64,000 nucleotides of DNA from contig NZ_JAUSUM010000001.1 of the NCBI RefSeq assembly GCF_030813635.1, positions 1,116,001-1,180,000 of the forward strand, read 5' to 3'. The notes beneath the pieces were generated by a model that was given only the letters and a program-made list of their open reading frames with translations, had not been told where the DNA came from and made no database searches. This document shows positions 1 through 10,120 of the stretch, piece after piece. Made by a program: the position numbers and the translations under genes. Each line of letters opens with the position of its first letter. Position 1 is the first letter of the stretch. The stretch is from Salibacterium salarium. Lineage in GTDB: Bacteria; Bacillota; Bacilli; Bacillales; Marinococcaceae.

Positions 1-416
1 CGATTATGTCTTACTCCGTAAAATTTGCTTCTGCGTTTTATGGTCCGTTCCGGGATGCGGCACATAGTACACCGTCATTTGGTGACCGCAAAACCTATCA
101 AATGGATCCGCCAAATCGTTTAGAAGCTCTACGTGAAGCGAAGTCAGATGTAGAACAAGGAGCTGATTTTCTAATTGTAAAACCAGCAATGTCATATCTT
201 GATGTCGTCCGTGAAGTAAAGGATGAAACCGGAATGCCTGTTGTCGCTTATAACGTATCAGGGGAATACTCCATGGTTAAAAGCGCTGCTCAAAACGGTT
301 GGATTGATGAAAAAGAAGTAGTGATGGAGAAGTTGACTAGTATGAAAAGAGCGGGTGCCGATTTGATTGTAACGTACTTTGCTATCGATGCTGCCAAATG
401 GCTTGAAGAAGAATAA
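1..416 (+). CDS. hemB: Delta-aminolevulinic acid dehydratase (porphobilinogen synthase), C-terminal part
   Basis: The reading frame is open at the left window edge, so only the last 138 or so of about 325 residues are present. HemB condenses two 5-aminolevulinate molecules to porphobilinogen in cytosolic haem biosynthesis. Two family signatures are visible: [14 protein letters not shown], containing the substrate-site lysine, and [16 protein letters not shown], containing the Schiff-base lysine. The end [16 protein letters not shown] is also typical. The next gene is hemL, which makes the HemB substrate, as in the Bacillus hem operon. The part that carries the metal-site cysteines lies outside the window. 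Confidence 0.97.
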   Translation, partial: IMSYSVKFASAFYGPFRDAAHSTPSFGDRKTYQMDPPNRLEALREAKSDVEQGADFLIVKPAMSYLDVVREVKDETGMPVVAYNVSGEYSMVKSAAQNGWIDEKEVVMEKLTSMKRAGADLIVTYFAIDAAKWLEEE

Positions 417-423
417 TAATATA

Positions 424-460
424 CACTGTCCTGGTTTTTGTGCCAGGACAGATGTGTTTT
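424..460 (+). terminator. Hairpin between hemB and hemL
   Basis: CTGTCCTGG (426-434) pairs perfectly with CCAGGACAG (443-451), followed by a short broken T stretch (gatgtgttttctt). The weak T tract suggests partial termination or attenuation inside the hem operon rather than a full stop. Confidence 0.5.
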
Positions 461-551
461 CTTAATCAAAGCAGGACAAAATATAGGCAAATTTGATAAG
501 CTGTTTGTAGAGTGAAAATGAATGGAGAAATGGACTAAAGGAGTGTTTGAA

Positions 552-1838
552 ATGAAAAAATTCGATAAATCCCAGTCTGCTTATGATAAAGCTGAACCAT
601 TGATGCCGGGAGGGGTAAGCAGCCCAGTGCGTACGTATAATTCCGTCGGTCATCCTCCTGTTTATATCGAGGAAGGAAAAGGTTCAAAAGTATGGGACCT
701 GGATGGAAATGAATTTATTGATTACGTCCTTTCTTGGGGACCATTAATTCGGGGACATGCTGATGATCATGTGGTGGAGCAGTTGAAAAAAGCAACCGAA
801 AAAGGAACAAGTTTTGGGACTTCTCACCAAATGGAAACAAAACTGGCGAATCTCATTATTGATCGGGTCCCATCGATTGATGTGGTTAGAATGGTTAACT
901 CCGGTACAGAAGCAACGATGAGTGCCTTACGGTTAGCGCGAGGATTTACTGGACGTGACAAGATTGTAAAAATGGAAGGCTGTTATCATGGTCATGGCGA
1001 CTCTCTACTTATTAAAGCGGGTTCTGGTGTTGCAACCCTTGGTCTTCCGGACAGTCCAGGTGTACCTGAAGGAATAGCATCTAATACGTTGACGGTGCCG
1101 TATAATGATTTAGAAAGTTTGAAGTTGGCTTTTGAAAAGTATGGAGAAGAAATTGCTGCTGTTATTATGGAGCCTGTGACAGGAAACATGGGGGTTGTTC
1201 TCCCTGAAGATGGATTTTTACAAGGTGTACGGGATATTACCGATAAAAATGGAAGTCTGCTAATTTTTGACGAAGTTATGACAGGTTTTCGGGTCGGTTA
1301 CAACAGCGCCCAAGGTAAATATGGTGTAACTCCTGATTTAACTTGTCTTGGAAAGGTTATCGGTGGCGGTTTACCTGTGGGTGCTTATGGTGGTCGCGCG
1401 GACATTATGGAAAAAATCGCGCCGACTGGTCCGATTTATCAAGCTGGTACATTATCAGGAAATCCTCTTGCGATGACCGCTGGATTCGAGACATTAAATC
1501 AAATGACACCAGAACACTATGAACAGTTTAACAAACTTGGCAATCAATTGGCGGATGGTTTGGAAGAAGCCGCTACAAAGCATGGAATTCCGCATCATAT
1601 TAATCGTGCTGGTGCAATGACAGGATTGTTCTTTACAGATGAAAAAGTAGTCAATTTTGATACGGCGAAAACATCAGATTTAGATTTGTTCGGCCGGTAT
1701 TTCCGGGAAATGATGCAACAAGGTATTTCACTGCCACCTTCGCAGTTTGAAGGTATTTTCCTATCTACTGCACACAGTGAAGAAGACATTACAAAAACAA
1801 TTGAAGCAGCGGAACATACCTTTGCGAAAATCAAATAA
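552..1838 (+). CDS. hemL: Glutamate-1-semialdehyde 2,1-aminomutase
   Basis: 428 residues, the normal family length. This PLP enzyme converts glutamate-1-semialdehyde to 5-aminolevulinate, the substrate of the upstream HemB. The PLP lysine lies in [16 protein letters not shown]; other family marks are PGGVSSPVR near the N-terminus, the PLP-phosphate region [16 protein letters not shown], and [11 protein letters not shown]. The start chosen is the ATG at 552, behind AAAGGAG (537-543) at 8-nt spacing; an in-frame ATG at 522 has no such site. A strong terminator follows at once, so this is the end of the hem transcription unit. Confidence 0.97.
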   Translation: MKKFDKSQSAYDKAEPLMPGGVSSPVRTYNSVGHPPVYIEEGKGSKVWDLDGNEFIDYVLSWGPLIRGHADDHVVEQLKKATEKGTSFGTSHQMETKLANLIIDRVPSIDVVRMVNSGTEATMSALRLARGFTGRDKIVKMEGCYHGHGDSLLIKAGSGVATLGLPDSPGVPEGIASNTLTVPYNDLESLKLAFEKYGEEIAAVIMEPVTGNMGVVLPEDGFLQGVRDITDKNGSLLIFDEVMTGFRVGYNSAQGKYGVTPDLTCLGKVIGGGLPVGAYGGRADIMEKIAPTGPIYQAGTLSGNPLAMTAGFETLNQMTPEHYEQFNKLGNQLADGLEEAATKHGIPHHINRAGAMTGLFFTDEKVVNFDTAKTSDLDLFGRYFREMMQQGISLPPSQFEGIFLSTAHSEEDITKTIEAAEHTFAKIK

Positions 1839-1841
1839 TAG

Positions 1842-1884
1842 AAAGAGCAGATTGGAGAGTTATTCTCCTCATCTGCTCTTTTTT
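1842..1884 (+). terminator. hemL: Intrinsic terminator after hemL
   Basis: AAAGAGCAGAT (1842-1852) pairs with ATCTGCTCTTT (1871-1881), with an inner GGAGA/TCTCC stem and a run of six T. It overlaps the stop codon of the convergent MFS gene and may also stop transcription from that side. Confidence 0.85.
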
Positions 1885-3170
1885 ACTGGAGGTGGTGATG
1901 AAAATGCGAGAATCATAGCAAGTAACGGGAGTCCCATCATGATCCATAGGATTTCGTCATATCGACCAAAATAATCAAATGCCATTCCAAAAGGGAGAGG
2001 TCCTAGTGCAGACCCTGTTACAACGGCGGTTGTTGCAAAACTTTTTAATTTCCCCAAGTTATTCAATCCAAAATATTCAGGCCAAATCATATTGTTACAA
2101 ATCTTCGAGGTTCCATCAAACACGCCCCACAATATGATAAATAGAACGATAACCCAAATTTGTTCGCCAAAGATAAGCATAACTAACGTTCCGGCGCTCA
2201 ATAGGAAACTTAACGCATAAAGCTGATGAACTCGAATTCTTTCAACCACAAAACCTGCGACTAAAGTGAAAACAAAAGCTGATATTGGCATAAGACTTAA
2301 GAGAAATGCAATGACCGGACGAGCAATGCCTTTTTCGCCGAGAATGGAAAACAGGTGAAAAGTAATACCAGTGTTGACAAGAGCAGGGACAACCGCACAA
2401 AACATTGCGAACCAGAACGCTTTCGAATGTACAGCTTCTTTTACAGACCAAGAAGAAGCTTGGCGTTCCTCTGCTGATGCGGCAGCTGCTTTTTCTCGAT
2501 TTCCGTTTTTCCCTTCGTCATCTGGAAGCAGGCCAACATCCTCTGGCTTGTTCCGAATGAAAACAAAAGCAAGGGGAAGAAAGATAATGACCAGCATCGT
2601 TCCCCAGAATTGCCAGGCAAATCGCCACCCCCATGTTTCAATTAAAAACAAGTGAATAGGCGGCATAGCAGCAGCACTAAGGAGTACGCCAAGTGTCATG
2701 AAGCTGAAAGCACGCCCCCTTTGTTTGGAAAACCATTGCGGAATTAATGTGTTGGGAACGAGTGTCATTGACCCCTGCCCAAACAACCGGAGCATAAAAA
2801 AACCAATAAACATCATAATCGGCCCAACAACAGCACTGTTCCAAAAGCAAGCAACAGCGAGCATAGATCCGACAAGGATAGCGGTAAAACGTTGACCTTT
2901 TTTATCTATGATTCTACCAATTAAAAATAATAAAATTCCTGCTAATAAAGTAGCGGCAGAATATAGACTTGAAATGGTTGTACGGGATTCAGAAAAATGC
3001 TCGATATAGGCGTCTATAAAAACAGATAACGTATACGTTTGCCCTGGCCCCGAAAAAAACGCTCCGAGACCGGCGATAACAACAATGATCCATCCATAGA
3101 AAAAGGTAGGCTGCAACGGTAGTTTTTGTTTCGATGATAGAGATTGTAGTACATTGCTTAAGTTTTTCAT
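1869..3170 (-). CDS. MFS transporter (12-TM permease)
   Basis: 433 residues with about twelve hydrophobic segments and a hydrophilic central loop (DDEGKNGNREKAAA region) between two six-helix halves, the normal major facilitator layout. The loop after TM2 carries the MFS motif-A-like GRIIDKKGQR. The general pattern (FYGWIIVVIAGLGAFFSGPGQTYTLSVF) resembles the OFA/monocarboxylate-type branch; the substrate cannot be read from sequence. Start chosen at ATG 3170, preceded by GAGGGAG; the frame could extend to 3212 but without a ribosome site. It is convergent to hemL and interrupts the usual Bacillus order hemL-spoVID, so it is probably a lineage-specific insertion. Confidence 0.85.
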   Translation of the reverse strand: MKNLSNVLQSLSSKQKLPLQPTFFYGWIIVVIAGLGAFFSGPGQTYTLSVFIDAYIEHFSESRTTISSLYSAATLLAGILLFLIGRIIDKKGQRFTAILVGSMLAVACFWNSAVVGPIMMFIGFFMLRLFGQGSMTLVPNTLIPQWFSKQRGRAFSFMTLGVLLSAAAMPPIHLFLIETWGWRFAWQFWGTMLVIIFLPLAFVFIRNKPEDVGLLPDDEGKNGNREKAAAASAEERQASSWSVKEAVHSKAFWFAMFCAVVPALVNTGITFHLFSILGEKGIARPVIAFLLSLMPISAFVFTLVAGFVVERIRVHQLYALSFLLSAGTLVMLIFGEQIWVIVLFIILWGVFDGTSKICNNMIWPEYFGLNNLGKLKSFATTAVVTGSALGPLPFGMAFDYFGRYDEILWIMMGLPLLAMILAFSSPPPVKKSR

Positions 3171-3272
3171 ACAAACTCCCTCAAAGATGTAATATAAGTT
3201 GATGATTCGCAATACGAATTAATTTTATCAGCACCGATATTAAATGACAACGTAATAGAAGAGATTTATGGT

Positions 3273-3301
3273 TCATAGTTTGATTGTTAAAAGCATACAT
3301 T
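3273..3301 (+). promoter_or_regulatory. spoVID: Candidate sigma-E promoter of spoVID
   Basis: TCATAGT (3273-3279), 14 nt, then CATACATT (3294-3301). This fits the recalled sigma-E consensus kmATATT-N14-15-CATACAhT almost completely in the -10 element. spoVID of B. subtilis is transcribed in the mother cell by sigma-E, so position and sequence agree. Confidence 0.6.
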
Positions 3302-3375
3302 AAAATTGATAGAAGCTATGAGCAGGAAGAATAAGACAACCTTATGTTTATCATATATGAAGGAGGGACTCACGT

Positions 3376-4455
3376 ATGGGAGAAGAACATTCTTCAGCAT
3401 TAACATTTAGTTTAGAAGAAGCAGTATGGCTAGATCAGGGTGAGAAAATAAGTGAGCTGTTGTCATTGGGATTAGAGCCAGATATTCGGATTGAAGAAAA
3501 ATATGATTATGTGGAAATTAAAGGGGGGCTTCATCTAAACGGGGAATATCACCCTTTCGCCGAAAATGAATCGCGTAATGAAGAGGAAGAAACACAGCCT
3601 GTACCGCAATATATAGAAAAAAATACACGCCGTGATGACGGAATTGGTGAGCTGCAGCACTTTTTTCCGGTTGATGTCACGATTCCATTAAACCGCATTC
3701 AGAATTTGGATGATATTTACGTTAATATTGATGGATTTGATTATGACCTTCCAGAACCTGGATGCATTCAGCTCACAGCAGATGTAAGTATTACGGGGAT
3801 GAAAGAAGAGAAACCAGGCCAAGAACCACAAAGAGTCGAACCAGTATCCGTCCCGGAGCCGATGCCCAGGTGGGATATGGAAGCGACTTATCAGCCGGAA
3901 ACAGAAGAAAGGGCGGTAGAACCATCGTCTACAGAAAATCAAGAAGTTGAATCATTAAGATACCTTCAAGAAGACGAAGAGGTAGAAAAAAAGTCGCTTG
4001 AGAATGTTGATGAAGTTCCTTCTTTTTATGAGGACGAAACGGTCGAACAGCAGGAAGAAGAAATAACGGAAGCAGAGGAAGAGACAGATGTCATCGTAAC
4101 AGCTTTTCATAGTAGAGAACCAGAATTCGAGGAGGACGAAGAAGAACAACCAGTCGAAACAAAAACCGAAGAAGTAGCGGCGCCAGAAGAAGAACCAGAA
4201 ACATCAGCGACCTCTGATCGGGATGATAATGCCTTGTATTTAACAAAAGTCATGACGAACGGAGAAGAAGAGTTTTCCCGTTTGAAAATGTGCATCATTC
4301 AAGAAAACGAATCATTAGATACTATTGCATCTCGTTATCAAACAACAATCAGTCACTTATTGCGTTTTAACAGGCTCGACCATGAACATTTGGAAGAAGG
4401 TCAAATATTATACATTCCTGCTACGGCCACAAGAAGTAGTAATGATAATGAATAA
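3376..4455 (+). CDS. spoVID: Stage VI sporulation protein D, coat morphogenetic protein with LysM
   Basis: 359 residues. The N-terminal part (about 1-135, FSLEEAVWLDQGEKISELLSLGLEPDI and HFFPVDVTIPLNRI) matches the SpoVID N-terminal domain that drives spore encasement. The middle (about 140-285) is a very acidic Glu-rich low-complexity linker. A LysM domain closes the protein (about 303-350: IIQENESLDTIASRYQTTI, then EGQILYIPA). SpoVID anchors the coat (via SafA and SpoIVA) around the forespore. Ribosome site AAGGAGGG precedes ATG 3376. ysxE follows with overlap, as in B. subtilis. The protein is shorter than the approximately 575-residue B. subtilis SpoVID; the linker accounts for the difference. 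Confidence 0.9.
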   Translation: MGEEHSSALTFSLEEAVWLDQGEKISELLSLGLEPDIRIEEKYDYVEIKGGLHLNGEYHPFAENESRNEEEETQPVPQYIEKNTRRDDGIGELQHFFPVDVTIPLNRIQNLDDIYVNIDGFDYDLPEPGCIQLTADVSITGMKEEKPGQEPQRVEPVSVPEPMPRWDMEATYQPETEERAVEPSSTENQEVESLRYLQEDEEVEKKSLENVDEVPSFYEDETVEQQEEEITEAEEETDVIVTAFHSREPEFEEDEEEQPVETKTEEVAAPEEEPETSATSDRDDNALYLTKVMTNGEEEFSRLKMCIIQENESLDTIASRYQTTISHLLRFNRLDHEHLEEGQILYIPATATRSSNDNE

Positions 4456-5431
4456 TGATATAGAACAGGTGCTATATAAGTATCCTATTCACCCTATCAC
4501 TTTCACACGATATGGAAAAGCGATAAAAGTGGAAGCAGCGGAAGGTGTTTTCGCTTTAAAAGAAACATATATAAAACAAGAAAGAGCGGAGCGGTTTTTA
4601 CAGACGCTTCGTTTTTTTCAAAAACAACAACTTCCTGCCGTAACTCCCGTATTGCCGACTGAAAGTGGGGAATGGAGTGTGGAACAAGGAGGAAAAATAT
4701 ATTATCTTTCGCCATGGGGAAAAAGCTGTGGTGGTAAACGAAAAGAAACAGATTTTTTCAAAACCCTGGCTGTGTTTCACCGCTCGACGGATAAGAAAAT
4801 AGCGATACGAAGTCAAGAATGGCAGGAAAATGGAGAAAAGATGAGGCGAGAACGAGACCAAGAATTGTTGGAACTGGAAGTATTGGCTGATGAAATAGAA
4901 AAGAAGCGATATTTTTCTCCGTTGGAACTATCGTATTTGTCTCATTTTCCGTTAATTTATGATATGTATCAGTGTTCGATGTCGTTTTTTGATGAGTGGG
5001 AAAGAAAAGCAGAAGAACGACAAACAATACGACTAGTTCAGTGTCATGGAAGACCGTCACCACATCATTTAATCACCGATCCCAAGCTGAATTACCGTTT
5101 TATCAATCTAGAACAAACAGAAGTGGGGCATCCTGCACATGATATTGCCTGGATGTATAAAAGCTGTATGGAAGAACGGTGTTGGGAGCCTGTGAAAGGG
5201 TATAGCTGGATGCAGACTTATAATCAACATTCCCCTTTGAATGAGGCTGATCAAGCTTTGGTTAAAAGTCAAATACTCTACCCTGGTCCTCTTTCTAGAT
5301 TTATTAAAGATACACGTCATCGAGAACTTTGTGAGGAACCAAACCTCACCCAAGCCCTCGAACAACATGTCTGGTTATTCGAAAAAATAAAAAAGGATAT
5401 GGACACTTGGCCTGAAATAAACAAGGAATAA
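4442..5431 (+). CDS. ysxE: CotS-family spore coat protein YsxE
   Basis: 329 residues; belongs to the CotS/YsxE family of kinase-fold (aminoglycoside phosphotransferase-like) coat-associated proteins. Visible marks are an N-lobe-like start (YGKAIKVEAAEGVFALKET), the catalytic-loop-like LVQCHGRPSPHHLI with H and a following N-less segment, and FINLEQTEVGHPAHDIAWMY in the DFG-like place. The canonical catalytic Asp of kinases is not obvious, so enzymatic activity is doubtful. It overlaps the end of spoVID (starts at ATG 4442 or 4448), which argues for translational coupling and shared sigma-E expression. The frame extends upstream to 4325 but only as overlap with spoVID. Confidence 0.85.
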   Translation: MIMNNDIEQVLYKYPIHPITFTRYGKAIKVEAAEGVFALKETYIKQERAERFLQTLRFFQKQQLPAVTPVLPTESGEWSVEQGGKIYYLSPWGKSCGGKRKETDFFKTLAVFHRSTDKKIAIRSQEWQENGEKMRRERDQELLELEVLADEIEKKRYFSPLELSYLSHFPLIYDMYQCSMSFFDEWERKAEERQTIRLVQCHGRPSPHHLITDPKLNYRFINLEQTEVGHPAHDIAWMYKSCMEERCWEPVKGYSWMQTYNQHSPLNEADQALVKSQILYPGPLSRFIKDTRHRELCEEPNLTQALEQHVWLFEKIKKDMDTWPEINKE

Positions 5432-5447
5432 AGCATTTGAAGTAATG

Positions 5448-5708
5448 TCAGTATTTTCGTGAGAAAAAGAGAAAGGCATAAAAACCGATTAAAAAAAATA
5501 GTAACAATACGTCAAAGCTGGTTGGGAAAATAAGAGTGCGCAATAACTGAAAGCAAATAAGCGGAAGTAATATCTGCATACAAGCCAACTTCCACTTTAT
5601 CCACCATCGTGGCCGAGGTCTATGATGGTGGTGCTTTTTTTTGCGTTTTTTTGGCGGACAATAATGAGGCCGCGGCGGTCCATGATGAGGAGGAGGGTGA
5701 TATCCCAT
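5448..5708 (-). CDS. Small His/Pro-rich membrane protein, unknown function
   Basis: 86 residues, not recognised as a named family. The N-terminal third is Pro, His, Lys and Arg rich (HPPPHHGPPRPHYCPPKKRKK, then HHHHRPRPRWW); the C-terminal half has two hydrophobic segments (LLPLICFQLLRTLIF and LLLFFLIGFYAFLFF). AAAGGTGG lies 6-7 nt before the ATG at 5708, a credible ribosome site. It is convergent to ysxE and divergent from the valS T-box region. Small His-rich proteins are frequent in spore coats, and the neighbours are spore genes, but a coat role is only a guess. Composition bias also means it could be a chance frame, though the ribosome site and membrane segments argue for a gene. Confidence 0.55.
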   Translation of the reverse strand: MGYHPPPHHGPPRPHYCPPKKRKKKHHHHRPRPRWWIKWKLACMQILLPLICFQLLRTLIFPTSFDVLLLFFLIGFYAFLFFSRKY

Positions 5709-5813
5709 ATTTTACCACCTTTTCTACCTAAGAATAGTTATGATATGTTATGCATCAAAGAACAACATTGTGCTTGTCTATTCCAAAATACTTTTTGTGG
5801 ATGATTTGGCAAC

Positions 5814-5842
5814 TTGACGCCTGCTTGTTTTAAACGTAAAAT
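5814..5842 (+). promoter_or_regulatory. valS: Sigma-A promoter of the valS leader
   Basis: TTGACG (5814-5819), 17 nt, TAAAAT (5837-5842), directly upstream of the T-box leader. Near-consensus and correctly placed. Confidence 0.75.
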
Positions 5843-5848
5843 ATGGTT

Positions 5849-6093
5849 ATATAAAATTGTGAGAACAGGGAGGAGTACGTCCTTTTCCACCTGTACAGAA
5901 AGAAAAATCCACGGCTGAGAGATTTTTCAGGTTAAAAGTTCGGAATGTCGCCCTCGAGCAGCTTCCTTGAAATGAAGTAGTGGAAGCCGGTTGATCCGTT
6001 ATCCCAATAGAGCGCACAGATTACGTTTGTCTGTGAATAAAGGTGGTACCGCGATCTTCTCTTCGTCCTTTTTCAAGATGAAGGGATTTTTTT
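5849..6093 (+). ncRNA. valS: T-box riboswitch leader of valS
   Basis: Untranslated leader of about 245 nt. The T-box antiterminator sequence AAAGGTGGTACCGCG is at 6039-6053, which captures the free 3' end of uncharged tRNA. A specifier GTC (5947-5949, context GGAATGTCGCCCTCGAG) would pair with a tRNA-Val anticodon, in agreement with the downstream gene. The terminator hairpin CTTCGTC (6061-6067) with GATGAAG (6077-6083) and seven T (6087-6093) follows. Uncharged tRNA-Val should favour readthrough into valS. Together with the promoter this fills the roughly 400-base gap between the small minus-strand gene and valS. Confidence 0.93.
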
Positions 6094-6124
6094 ATGTAAA
6101 AAATAACACGAAGGAGTGTGTCAT

Positions 6125-8767
6125 ATGGCTAATCAAGAAACAAATATGCCAACAAAATATAATCCATTAGACACGGAGACAAAATGGTATCCATACTGGA
6201 CGGAAGGTAAGTTTTTTAATGCAGAAGGACAAGGAGATAAGGAGCCGTTTACAATTGTTATCCCGCCGCCGAATGTAACCGGCCGGCTTCATCTAGGACA
6301 TGCTTGGGATACGACGCTTCAAGATATTATTTCTCGTCTAAAACGCATGCAAGGGTATGATATGCTGTGGCTTCCAGGAATGGATCATGCTGGTATTGCT
6401 ACACAGGCTAAAGTGGAAGGAAAACTGAGGGAAGAAGGAACAAACCGTTATGAACTCGGACGTGAGAAATTTTTAGAAAAATCATGGGAGTGGAAAGAGG
6501 AATACGCAGAATTTATTCGTCAACAGTGGGCGAAGATGGGTCTTTCCCTTGATTATTCCCGGGAACGTTTTACGCTTGATGATGGCCTTTCAACTGCTGT
6601 ACGTGAAGTCTTTGTTTCCTTATATAACAAAGGTTTAATCTACCGTGGACAATATATTATTAACTGGGATCCAGAGACAAAAACAGCCCTCTCTGATATT
6701 GAAGTGGAATACAAGGAAGTACAGGGATACTTTTACCATATGAAATATCCGCTTAAAGATGGATCTGGGCATATTGAAGTTGCTACCACCCGACCGGAAA
6801 CAATGCTAGGGGACACTGCCGTTGCTGTTCATCCGGAGGACGAACGGTATCGTCATTTGATAGGTAAAACAGCGGTTCTTCCAATTATTGGGCGCGACAT
6901 TGAAATTATTGCTGATGATTACGTTGATATGGAATTTGGATCAGGTGCTGTGAAAATAACTCCTGCTCATGATCCGAATGACTTTGAAATGGGAAATCGT
7001 CATGAACTCGAACGAATTCATGTGATGGATGAGTCGGGAACAATGAATGAAAATGCCGGGAGGTACCAAGGGTTAAACCGGTTTGAATGCCGCGAACAGC
7101 TAGTAAAAGACTTGCAAACAGAAGGCATTCTTTTTGATATCGAGGAACATATGCACTCTGTTGGTCATTCTGAGCGGAGCGGTGCCGTTGTCGAGCCTTA
7201 TTTGTCTACGCAGTGGTTTGTGAAAATGAAGCCTCTTGCTGAAAAAGCGATCGAACTGCAAAAACAAGAAGGAAAAGTAGAGTTTGTTCCGGATCGTTTT
7301 GAAAAAACATATTTACATTGGCTTGAAAATATTCGGGATTGGTGTATTTCCCGACAGCTTTGGTGGGGACATAGGGTTCCGGCTTGGTATCATAAAGAAA
7401 CTGGAGAAATGCACGTCGGACACACTGCCCCTTCTGACTTAGAAAAATGGGAGCAGGATGAAGATGTGTTAGATACTTGGTTCAGTTCAGCATTATGGCC
7501 GTTTTCTACAATGGGATGGCCAGATAAGGATCATTCTGATTATCAGCGTTTTTATCCGACAAACGTTCTTGTTACTGGATATGACATTATCTTCTTCTGG
7601 GTTTCCCGTATGATTTTCCAAGGTCTTGAGTTTACCGGTCAACGCCCATTTAAAGACGTTTTGATTCATGGGCTTGTACGGGATTCTGAAGGCAGAAAAA
7701 TGAGTAAATCCCTTGGGAACGGAGTGGACCCGATGGATGTTATTGATAAATATGGAGCCGATGCACTCCGCTTCTTTCTAGCGACCGGAACGACACCTGG
7801 AAATGATTTAAGGTTCCATTGGGAAAAGATAGAAGCTAATTGGAATTTTGCTAATAAAATTTGGAATGCCTCTCGCTTTGCATTAATGAATATGGACGGG
7901 TTGACATACGAAGAAATCAACCTTGATGGAGATAAAACGATTGCCGACCGCTGGATTTTGACTCGTTTGCAAGAGACGACGAGGGATGTAACACGTTTGA
8001 TGGATAATTATGAATTTGGAGAAGTTGGTCGGCTGCTGTATAACTTTATTTGGGATGACGTTTGTGATTGGTATATTGAAATGGCTAAATTACCGTTGTA
8101 TGGGGAAGACGAAGCTGCAAAACATACGACACGGTCGGTGCTGGCACATGTTCTAGATGAAACAATGCGTCTTCTGCATCCTATTATGCCTTTTATTACA
8201 GAAGAGATATGGCAGCATCTCCCTCATGATGGAGAATCGATAACTGTTGCAGCTTGGCCTAAAGCAAATGAAAGCTACATGGATAAAGAAGCAATACAGG
8301 ACATGGAAATCCTAAAAAGCATTATTCACGCTGTCCGCAATACACGGGCAGAAATGAATGCAGCACCAAGTAAAGCGATTGATTTACAACTTAAACCAGG
8401 AGATGACGTTGTCGCTCGACAACTAGAACGCGGACGCGATTATTTAACTCGCTTTTGCAATCCGGGACAACTTGTAATTAATACTGATCTCGAGGTGCCA
8501 GAAAAGTCGATTTCCCATGTGCTGACTGGTGCTGAGCTTTATATGCCGCTTGCGGGCTTAATAGATCTTGAGGAAGAAATCGCAAGACTTGAAAAAGAAA
8601 AAGAAAAGCTCGATAAAGAAGTAGAACGTGTACAGAAAAAGCTGTCCAATGATGGATTTATTCAAAAAGCACCAGAAAATGTTGTTGCTGAAGAAAAACA
8701 AAAAGAGAATGATTATTTAGAGAAACGTGAAAAAGTGGAAGCTCGCATACGAGAGTTACAAGCATAA
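6125..8767 (+). CDS. valS: Valyl-tRNA synthetase
   Basis: 880 residues, the usual class I ValRS length. HIGH motif in [16 protein letters not shown] near residue 50; KMSKS motif in [16 protein letters not shown]; the editing domain [17 protein letters not shown] lies between them. The extreme C-terminus (about 810-880, [22 protein letters not shown]) is the ValRS coiled-coil arm that contacts tRNA. The start is taken at ATG 6125, seven bases after AAGGAG; an in-frame GTG at 6116 overlaps the ribosome site. Expression is controlled by the T-box leader. folC follows about 30 bases later and may be cotranscribed, as in Bacillus. Confidence 0.98.
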   Translation: MANQETNMPTKYNPLDTETKWYPYWTEGKFFNAEGQGDKEPFTIVIPPPNVTGRLHLGHAWDTTLQDIISRLKRMQGYDMLWLPGMDHAGIATQAKVEGKLREEGTNRYELGREKFLEKSWEWKEEYAEFIRQQWAKMGLSLDYSRERFTLDDGLSTAVREVFVSLYNKGLIYRGQYIINWDPETKTALSDIEVEYKEVQGYFYHMKYPLKDGSGHIEVATTRPETMLGDTAVAVHPEDERYRHLIGKTAVLPIIGRDIEIIADDYVDMEFGSGAVKITPAHDPNDFEMGNRHELERIHVMDESGTMNENAGRYQGLNRFECREQLVKDLQTEGILFDIEEHMHSVGHSERSGAVVEPYLSTQWFVKMKPLAEKAIELQKQEGKVEFVPDRFEKTYLHWLENIRDWCISRQLWWGHRVPAWYHKETGEMHVGHTAPSDLEKWEQDEDVLDTWFSSALWPFSTMGWPDKDHSDYQRFYPTNVLVTGYDIIFFWVSRMIFQGLEFTGQRPFKDVLIHGLVRDSEGRKMSKSLGNGVDPMDVIDKYGADALRFFLATGTTPGNDLRFHWEKIEANWNFANKIWNASRFALMNMDGLTYEEINLDGDKTIADRWILTRLQETTRDVTRLMDNYEFGEVGRLLYNFIWDDVCDWYIEMAKLPLYGEDEAAKHTTRSVLAHVLDETMRLLHPIMPFITEEIWQHLPHDGESITVAAWPKANESYMDKEAIQDMEILKSIIHAVRNTRAEMNAAPSKAIDLQLKPGDDVVARQLERGRDYLTRFCNPGQLVINTDLEVPEKSISHVLTGAELYMPLAGLIDLEEEIARLEKEKEKLDKEVERVQKKLSNDGFIQKAPENVVAEEKQKENDYLEKREKVEARIRELQA

Positions 8768-8799
8768 ACGGATCGATGAACGAAAGGAATGCTACGACT

Positions 8800-10095
8800 A
8801 TGCAGACGTATGAACAAGCACGAGAATGGATAAGTGAGTTCACGGCCTTTGGAATGCGTCCAGGACTCGATCGGGTTCGAATGATGCTCGAAGGAATCGG
8901 TAATCCGGAACGACGTTTAAAAAGTATCCATGTTGGAGGAACGAACGGAAAAGGTTCGACCGTCACTTTCCTAAAAGAACCGATGAAAGAAGCGGGATTA
9001 GTGTGTGGGACCTTCACTTCTCCTTATGTGCATGAATTTAGAGAAAGAATTGCGATTAATGGCGATCCCATTTCTGAACAAGATTTTCTTGAAAGTGCAA
9101 ACGCGGTGAGACCAATAGCAGAAAATATAGCGAAAAGTGCATTTGGTTCTCCAACCGAATTTGAAGTTCTAACTGTGATTGCGGCTCATTATTTCGCTTC
9201 TAAGGCGTTTGCTGATCTTGTCATTTGGGAAGTTGGACTTGGAGGACGTCTTGACTCGACTAATGCGGTTCATCCGATGGTGAGCATTATCACAAATGTC
9301 GGCCATGATCATCAAGCGATTTTAGGGGACACTATTGAAGAAATTGCTCGGGAAAAAGCAGGCATTATAAAATCGGGTGTTCCTGTTGTAACATGTGAAA
9401 CAAATCCTGAAGCATTGTCTATTTTTGAGGAAGCTGCAACAGATGCGAGGACGAGATTGTATCAAATGAACCGCGATTTTGAAGTGATAAATGCTCAATC
9501 AAATGCACATGGATGGATGTTTTCATTTCAATCTAATCTCAATCATATTAGTGATTTAGAAATAACGATGCTGGGGGCTCATCAAACGAAAAACGCCGCT
9601 GCAGCTTTAATGGCTTTCCGTTATTTAGTGATGTACTTTGCTCTTCCGGTTGACGAAGAACATATTCGGACAGGTTTAAAAAAAGCAACTTGGATCGGAC
9701 GTCTTGATTATCGAAAAACAAAACCACCACTTCTATTAGACGGCGCTCACAATAAAGAAGGAATGGAGAGTCTTGCAGAAGCATTAGAGGAACATTTTAC
9801 AGGACGTCGTTTTCATTTCATTGTTGGAATGACAAAAGAAAAAGACCCAGATTTGCTGCTCGATCCTCTTAAAAGGTTGTCCATCGCTTCAGCATCGATG
9901 GTAACATTTGATTTTTACCGGGCAGCCAAAGCAGAAGACATCACAGAAAAAAGCCCTATTCCAGAAACAAAGGCCTATTCGAGTTGGAAAGAGGCATGGG
10001 AAACTATTAAACAAAAAGCAGATACAGACGACATTGTTGTGTTTGCCGGTTCTCTTTATTTTATATCGGAAGTTGCAAACTTTATAAAATCTTAA
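8800..10095 (+). CDS. folC: Folylpolyglutamate synthase / dihydrofolate synthase
   Basis: 431 residues. FolC adds glutamates to folates in an ATP-dependent ligase reaction of the Mur ligase superfamily. The P-loop is HVGGTNGKGSTVTFL; other family marks are GTFTSPYVHEFRERI, the omega-region EVGLGGRLDSTNAV, ITNVGHDHQAILGDT with metal-binding His, REKAGIIKSGVP, and LLDGAHNKEGM in the C-domain. The start at ATG 8800 (MQTYEQAREWI) gives the usual family N-terminus behind AAAGGA; an upstream in-frame ATG at 8776 would add eight residues. A terminator follows, so valS-folC forms one unit. Confidence 0.95.
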   Translation: MQTYEQAREWISEFTAFGMRPGLDRVRMMLEGIGNPERRLKSIHVGGTNGKGSTVTFLKEPMKEAGLVCGTFTSPYVHEFRERIAINGDPISEQDFLESANAVRPIAENIAKSAFGSPTEFEVLTVIAAHYFASKAFADLVIWEVGLGGRLDSTNAVHPMVSIITNVGHDHQAILGDTIEEIAREKAGIIKSGVPVVTCETNPEALSIFEEAATDARTRLYQMNRDFEVINAQSNAHGWMFSFQSNLNHISDLEITMLGAHQTKNAAAALMAFRYLVMYFALPVDEEHIRTGLKKATWIGRLDYRKTKPPLLLDGAHNKEGMESLAEALEEHFTGRRFHFIVGMTKEKDPDLLLDPLKRLSIASASMVTFDFYRAAKAEDITEKSPIPETKAYSSWKEAWETIKQKADTDDIVVFAGSLYFISEVANFIKS

Positions 10096-10120
10096 CTTCT
10101 TATGTTAACGTTTATATAAC

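Noticed and set aside
1747-1974. Plus-strand frame spanning the hemL-MFS junction
   Set aside because: Crosses the hemL stop, a terminator and the end of the convergent MFS gene; no start site support.
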